From the NCBI GenBank assembly GCA_030272155.1, contig CP126191.1, positions 6,966,501 to 7,030,500 of the forward strand: 64,000 bases of DNA, written 5' to 3'. Positions within the stretch are counted from its first letter, which is position 1; every line of letters starts with the position of its first letter. Below, piece by piece: positions 59,728-64,000 of this stretch. Position numbers and translations under genes: made by a program. A model generated the notes under the pieces. It was not told where the DNA came from. It saw only the letters and a program-made list of their open reading frames with translations, and did no database searches. Source of the stretch: Tetradesmus obliquus (lineage: Eukaryota; Chlorophyta; Chlorophyceae; Sphaeropleales; Scenedesmaceae).

Positions 59728-62700
59728 TCAAGCCCGCTGCTCAGCGGCCTGCCCAGCAGTCCTCCATCCGGGCAGCAGCCAGCGCAGCAGTCCCAGCTCC
59801 AGCCGGAACGGCAGCAGCGCCGCCCACACCGCGATGCGCCCCGGCAGCAGCGCCCACCACACAGCCATCTCCACCAGCCACGACGCCATGTCCACGCCAG
59901 CTGACAGCGTGTGCCCCACCGCCTGCCAGTACCACACCACAGGCGCGGCAGCAGCACCTACCAGCCTGCTCGCCAGCTGCCAGGCGGTGCACTCTGACTG
60001 GGTGGCTGCTGCACTTGCGTCAGCAGCTGCAGGCGCTGCCTGTGGCCCAGCAGCAGCTGCTGACAGCCACTGCTGTGTGGTGTGCTCGGGGCCGCTGCCA
60101 GCACCCCACAGCGGCCACCAGCCCCTGGCGGCAGGCACTGCAGCAGCATGCTCATAGGCTGCAGGCATTGTGTACAGGGGGGCTGGTGCCATTACAGAGG
60201 TGGCTTCTGGAGCTGCTGCTGCTCCTGCTGTCCTGCTGCCCAGGGGCCGCCATGACCACACACCTGCGGGCCGGCTGCTCCTGGTGTCCTGCATGCCGGC
60301 AAGAGCAGTAGCAGCAACATCTGCCTGGCCACCCAGCGCGCCAGCAGTAGCTGGCATGCTCAGGCGGGACTTGGGCAGCACGTGCGCAGGCACAGGCGCT
60401 GCTTCTGCAGCTGCAGCTGCTGGGGCCAGCTCGTGCGTTGAGGGAATGGTTGGCAGCGCAGGCTGTGCCTTGACCGCTGTCCCGCGCCCTGCTGCTGCTG
60501 CTGCTGCTGCGGCGGCCTTGCTGGGCCCCGCACCCCCAAGCATGCTCCCCAGCATGCCTTTAGGTGTTGTGGGTGCTGACTCATCAGCAGATGATGTGGC
60601 ATCCGGTGCTGCACTGCTGCCTGCCCTGCTGAGGCCGGCCAGTGCTGCTGCTGCTGGCGCGGTGAGGCTGGCCAGCACACTGCTGGGCAGCATGCTGCTC
60701 CAGGAGCGGCCCAGCAGGCTGGAGGCACTCTGCAAGGCAGCAGCAGTAGCAGCAGCAGCAGCAGAGCAAGGAGATAATCAGGTGATGACGCACATCTACA
60801 ACGCCAACTGTGGTGTTGCATGCAGTTGTTTGAAGGAAACTACGGAACTGCCGATGGGTCGGTCACCAGCAAGCGCAGCATGCAGCAGTTCTTTACGGCA
60901 AGTCACCTCGTGATAGCTGGTGCCAAAATGCAACAGAACGGACACTCTCGTTGCCACATCAGATCTGGCCGGCATCACACGCGCAGCAGCATGCCAGCTG
61001 CCCACACACATGACGCGCTGCCCACTCCCCTACACTTCCACAGTCCGCGGCAGCATCCAGACACCACCAGGCCTGCCTGTGACACCCACCTCCAGTGAGG
61101 GTGCAGGCGTGGGGGGCACCTGGCCAGCTGGCCGTCCCCTGCGCAGCCACTTCATGCTGCTGCTGCCAAAGCACGGCGAGGCAGCCTCCTGCTGCTCCTC
61201 TGCTGCCGCAGGTGCTGCACTGACACCTGCTGCCAGCACCCTGTTACTTGGCGCAGCATTTGCAGCAGCAGCAGCAGCATCACAACTACCTTGCGGGCCA
61301 CCAACTGCCTGTCCTGCCTCGCCACCTGCTGAAACAGTAACGGCAGCTGCTGGTGCTGGTGCGGCTACTGGTGCACTGTTCTCTGGTGCCAACAGCGGCT
61401 GGGTGAGCTGCTGCAGCAGCGAAGCAGCAGGCGCCGGCAGCAGCTGCACCGCCAGCCAGCCCCACGCAGTCAAGCTGGCCACTGCAACCGACCACGGCAG
61501 CTGCCAAAACATCAGCTGCAGCACACCCAGCACGCTCCAGCCGCCGGGTGCTGCTGCTGACACTGTCACAGCAACGCCTGCCTCGGGCGCTGCCGCTGCC
61601 GCTGGCACTGCAGCAGGTGGCACCCCTCCACAATTTGCTGCTGCACTTGCAGGGAGCTTGGGCATAGCGCTGTGTGTAAGGGGAGCTGCTGGGGCTGGTG
61701 GTGCGGCTGCTGCCTTGGTGCCAGACATGCTGCTTGCCGCCCAGAGAGCCGTGCGTGGCAAGAACAGAGCAGCGTTGACAGCAGCGGTGGCAGTGCCCTG
61801 CGCTGCTGCTGCCATTTGGCGAGCTGACCACAGCAGGGCACCCCCAGTCAACGCCATAGCAGCGGGCAGCAGCGCAGCACCGCCAGCAGCAACAGCTGCA
61901 GTTGTGCCTAGCCCGGCGGCAGCAGCAGTTGTGCCGAGGCCAGCAGCAGCAGCAAGGCCCGCCAATGCGGAGCGCCTGGCTGTGGGTGTTACTGCTGTGT
62001 TTTCCACCAGGTGCAGCACCCCCATTGAGGATGATGCCAGCACCCCACCAACACGGGCAGCTGCAGATGCCGCCGCTGATGCTGCTGTTGATGCCGCTGA
62101 TGCAGCAGACGCTGCGGGGCTGCTAGGGATCGTCAGCGCACGCAGCCACTCCCCGCTGCCCTCTGCCGCTGCCTGCTGCTCTGCAGACTGCGTGTTGAGA
62201 CGGTTCAGCACATCCGCCAGCCTGCTGCTGCCAACAGATAGCAGCGGCTGCTGCTGCTGCTGCTGGTGCTGTTGCTCTGTGCCCACGCTGCCAGGGATTG
62301 TTTCTGCTGCTGTACCGATTGCCGTGTCCACCTCCTCAGAGGATGGCAGGAGCTGGCTGCTGCCAGGGATGCTGCGGCCAGGCTGCTTTGCAAAAGGCCC
62401 CTCTGCTGCTGCTGCTGCTGCTGGGCCAGGTGCCAAACCAATCAGTGTGTCCACCACCTCTGATGCTGGCACAACCTCGGCGCTGCCCGGCACGCTGCTG
62501 CTGCCTGCTGCTGCCACACCTGCAGCAGCAGCAGGGTGGCTGGCTACGAAGCTCTGCAACTCAGACTGCTCTCCTGTAGCGGCTGCTGCTACTGCTTGGT
62601 TTGGTGCTTCTGCCACCTCTGCTTCCACAGCTGCCACTGCTCCATAGGTCTTGACCCCGCCTGTATCAGGAGCTGGCGCAGCCACAGGTGTGTGTGCTGC

Positions 62701-64000
62701 TTCCTGGGCGGGTGCTGCACTGCTGGCTGCTGGCAGCACTCCTGCAGCAGCAGGGTGGCTGCTAATGAAGCTTCGCAGCTCAGCTGCTGCTGCTGCTGCC
62801 TCTGCTGCTGCCTCTGGCACTTCTGCTGCCACTGCACGTGGTGCTCCTGCTGCTGCAGCAGCAGGCGCTGCAGCTTCCAGCACACCCAACCCCTCAGCAG
62901 CTGCGCCTGCTGCTGCTGCTGCTGGCGCCACCTCCAGTGCAGCTGCCTCATACATCAGCTCACTGTCGCTCCTGAAGGGAATGCCCAGTGCCTCATGCGG
63001 GGGAGGCGCAGCAGCAGGCGGCAGCACCTGGCTGATAGTGCTGCTGCGCCTGCTGGTGCCACTGGGCGCATCAGCCCACTCCGCTGCCTCGTCATCTTCT
63101 GCAACCTCATAACCGATGTCATCACCAGCACTGCTAGCACTGCTGCCAGTGCCGGCCGCAAGTGCAGCTGGCTGTGCTTCAGCCTGCACTGCACCCCCAC
63201 CTGCAGTGATGCTGCTAATGGTGCTGGGGAAGGCAGCCGCAATCATATCGCCCGCTTCTGCTGGAGTCGCGGCGATTGCGGGGGTCACTGCAGCTGCTGT
63301 TTCAGATGCTGCAAGGCCGAGCTCTGTGAGGGCCGCTGCTGGGCTGCTGGCCAGGTGAGCAGCAGGGCTGTGCACGGTGCTGTGCACTGCCACGTTGGTC
63401 TGCACCTGCTGCTTGAGGTGCTGCAGCTCCTGCTGCAGCTTCTCAAGCACGCTGCCACTGCGCGGGGATGCTGCTGCTGCTGTTGGCGATGCTGCTGCTT
63501 GCACTGCTGCTGCCTCTGGTACTGCTGGCATGGTCTCAGCAGGTGCTGCTGCGGCCTCGAATGCGGCTGGAGTGGTGGTGATAGGCGGTGGTGTGGGCAG
63601 CGTTGCTGCTGGCTTGCTTGCCGTTGCTGCTGCTGGTGGTGGCGTTGGCAGTGGGCTGGTTGGGGTGAGCAGCGCTTGGGCGTTTGACATGTGCTGCTGC
63701 TGCACTGGTTGCACAGCAGCCTCTGATGGGGCATCCTCCTCGTCTATGAAGTGCAGCGCTCCTGCAAGCATGGAGCTGCTGCCAGTGCCTGCTGTTGCAG
63801 CTGGAGTGGTGGGGGCAGCAACACCAGCAGCTGAGCCGCCGGTCTCAGCAGCAGCAGCAGCATCTAGCTCTGCTGTTGCTGCTGTTGCTGCTGCCAGATC
63901 ACCCTCTGCTGCTGCGCCAGGTGCCATTGTCACTGCCACGTCTGTCGCTGTTGTCACCACCACCTCCTGCACCTGAGACTCTTCATGGCTTGCTGCTGAA
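59728..64000 (-). CDS. Ala-rich protein with hydrophobic segments, 5' partial
   Basis: Two exons are visible: 61090 to the right edge (possibly starting at an acceptor CTCAG|GTG at 63972) and 59728-60729, joined GAG|GTGGGT to TTGCAG|AGT in phase. At least 1,290 residues are present. The N-terminal two thirds are Ala/Pro/Thr/Ser-rich and acidic, with no known domain. It has paired internal repeats (ELQSFVASHPAAA and ELRSFISSHPAAA; VVPASEVVDTLIG and LLPSSEEVDTAIG). Several hydrophobic stretches follow (AALLPAAMALTGGALLW, VLQLMFWQLPWSVAVASL), and the last 70 residues are again hydrophobic and Trp-rich (MASWLVEMAVWWALLPGRI), ending near GQAAEQRA. I do not recognise the family. A membrane-associated protein is likely; location is unknown. 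The continuous 1-kb and 2.9-kb open frames, with consistent splice sites, support coding. Confidence 0.6.

Overview
The window is nuclear DNA of a green alga, probably a chlorophyte. Genes are dense and split by many short GT-AG introns, the DNA is GC-rich, and CAG/CTG runs are everywhere in exons (polyQ, polyA, polyS) and introns. The products are eukaryotic and plant-like: a plastid-type ATP/ADP translocase, katanin p80, a GT69-like glycosyltransferase and an SMP-C2 lipid-transfer protein. There is no bacterial operon, ribosome-binding site or CRISPR. The lineage is an inference; a sphaeroplealean or related alga would fit. Exon limits were placed by eye from splice motifs. They are reading-frame consistent in every gene modelled from start to stop, and no transcript evidence was available.

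Layout, left to right. 1-1832 (+): 3' part of an NTT-type ATP/ADP translocase, cut by the window edge. 3757-5091 (-): small secreted eight-cysteine protein, copy A. 6447-23682 (-): complete DNA polymerase epsilon catalytic subunit, 38 exons, about 2,339 residues. 24435-29926 (+): membrane-anchored SMP-C2 protein, head to head with the polymerase. 31725-33033 (-): copy B of the eight-cysteine protein. 34232-37845 (-): replication licensing factor CDT1. 38426-40706 (+): GT69/CMT1-like glycosyltransferase. 41066-43726 (+): NOL11-like nucleolar protein. 45960-50523 (-): lysyl-tRNA synthetase. 51207-54153 (+): katanin p80 WD40 subunit. 55844-57523 (+): conserved multi-pass membrane protein. 59728-64000 (-): very Ala-rich protein with hydrophobic segments, cut by the right edge.

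Most genes are housekeeping. Two act at different steps of chromosome replication: CDT1 in origin licensing and Pol epsilon in leading-strand synthesis. Three gene pairs are head to head over 580-750 bp (Pol epsilon/SMP-C2, CDT1/GT69, LysRS/katanin), so shared promoter regions are possible.

The most interesting item is the pair of eight-cysteine genes 28 kb apart. They encode the same 112-residue protein and differ only by nine synonymous changes. One exon with its flanks (198 bp) is base-for-base identical while most other intron sequence has diverged. A TATA-like box and a far-upstream block sit at the same distance in both. This points to strong purifying selection plus gene conversion on an unrecognised secreted protein. 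Other notable items are a 31-bp hairpin-bearing minisatellite in a polymerase intron, CTG repeats abutting splice acceptors, and a tandem copy of a polymerase exon end.
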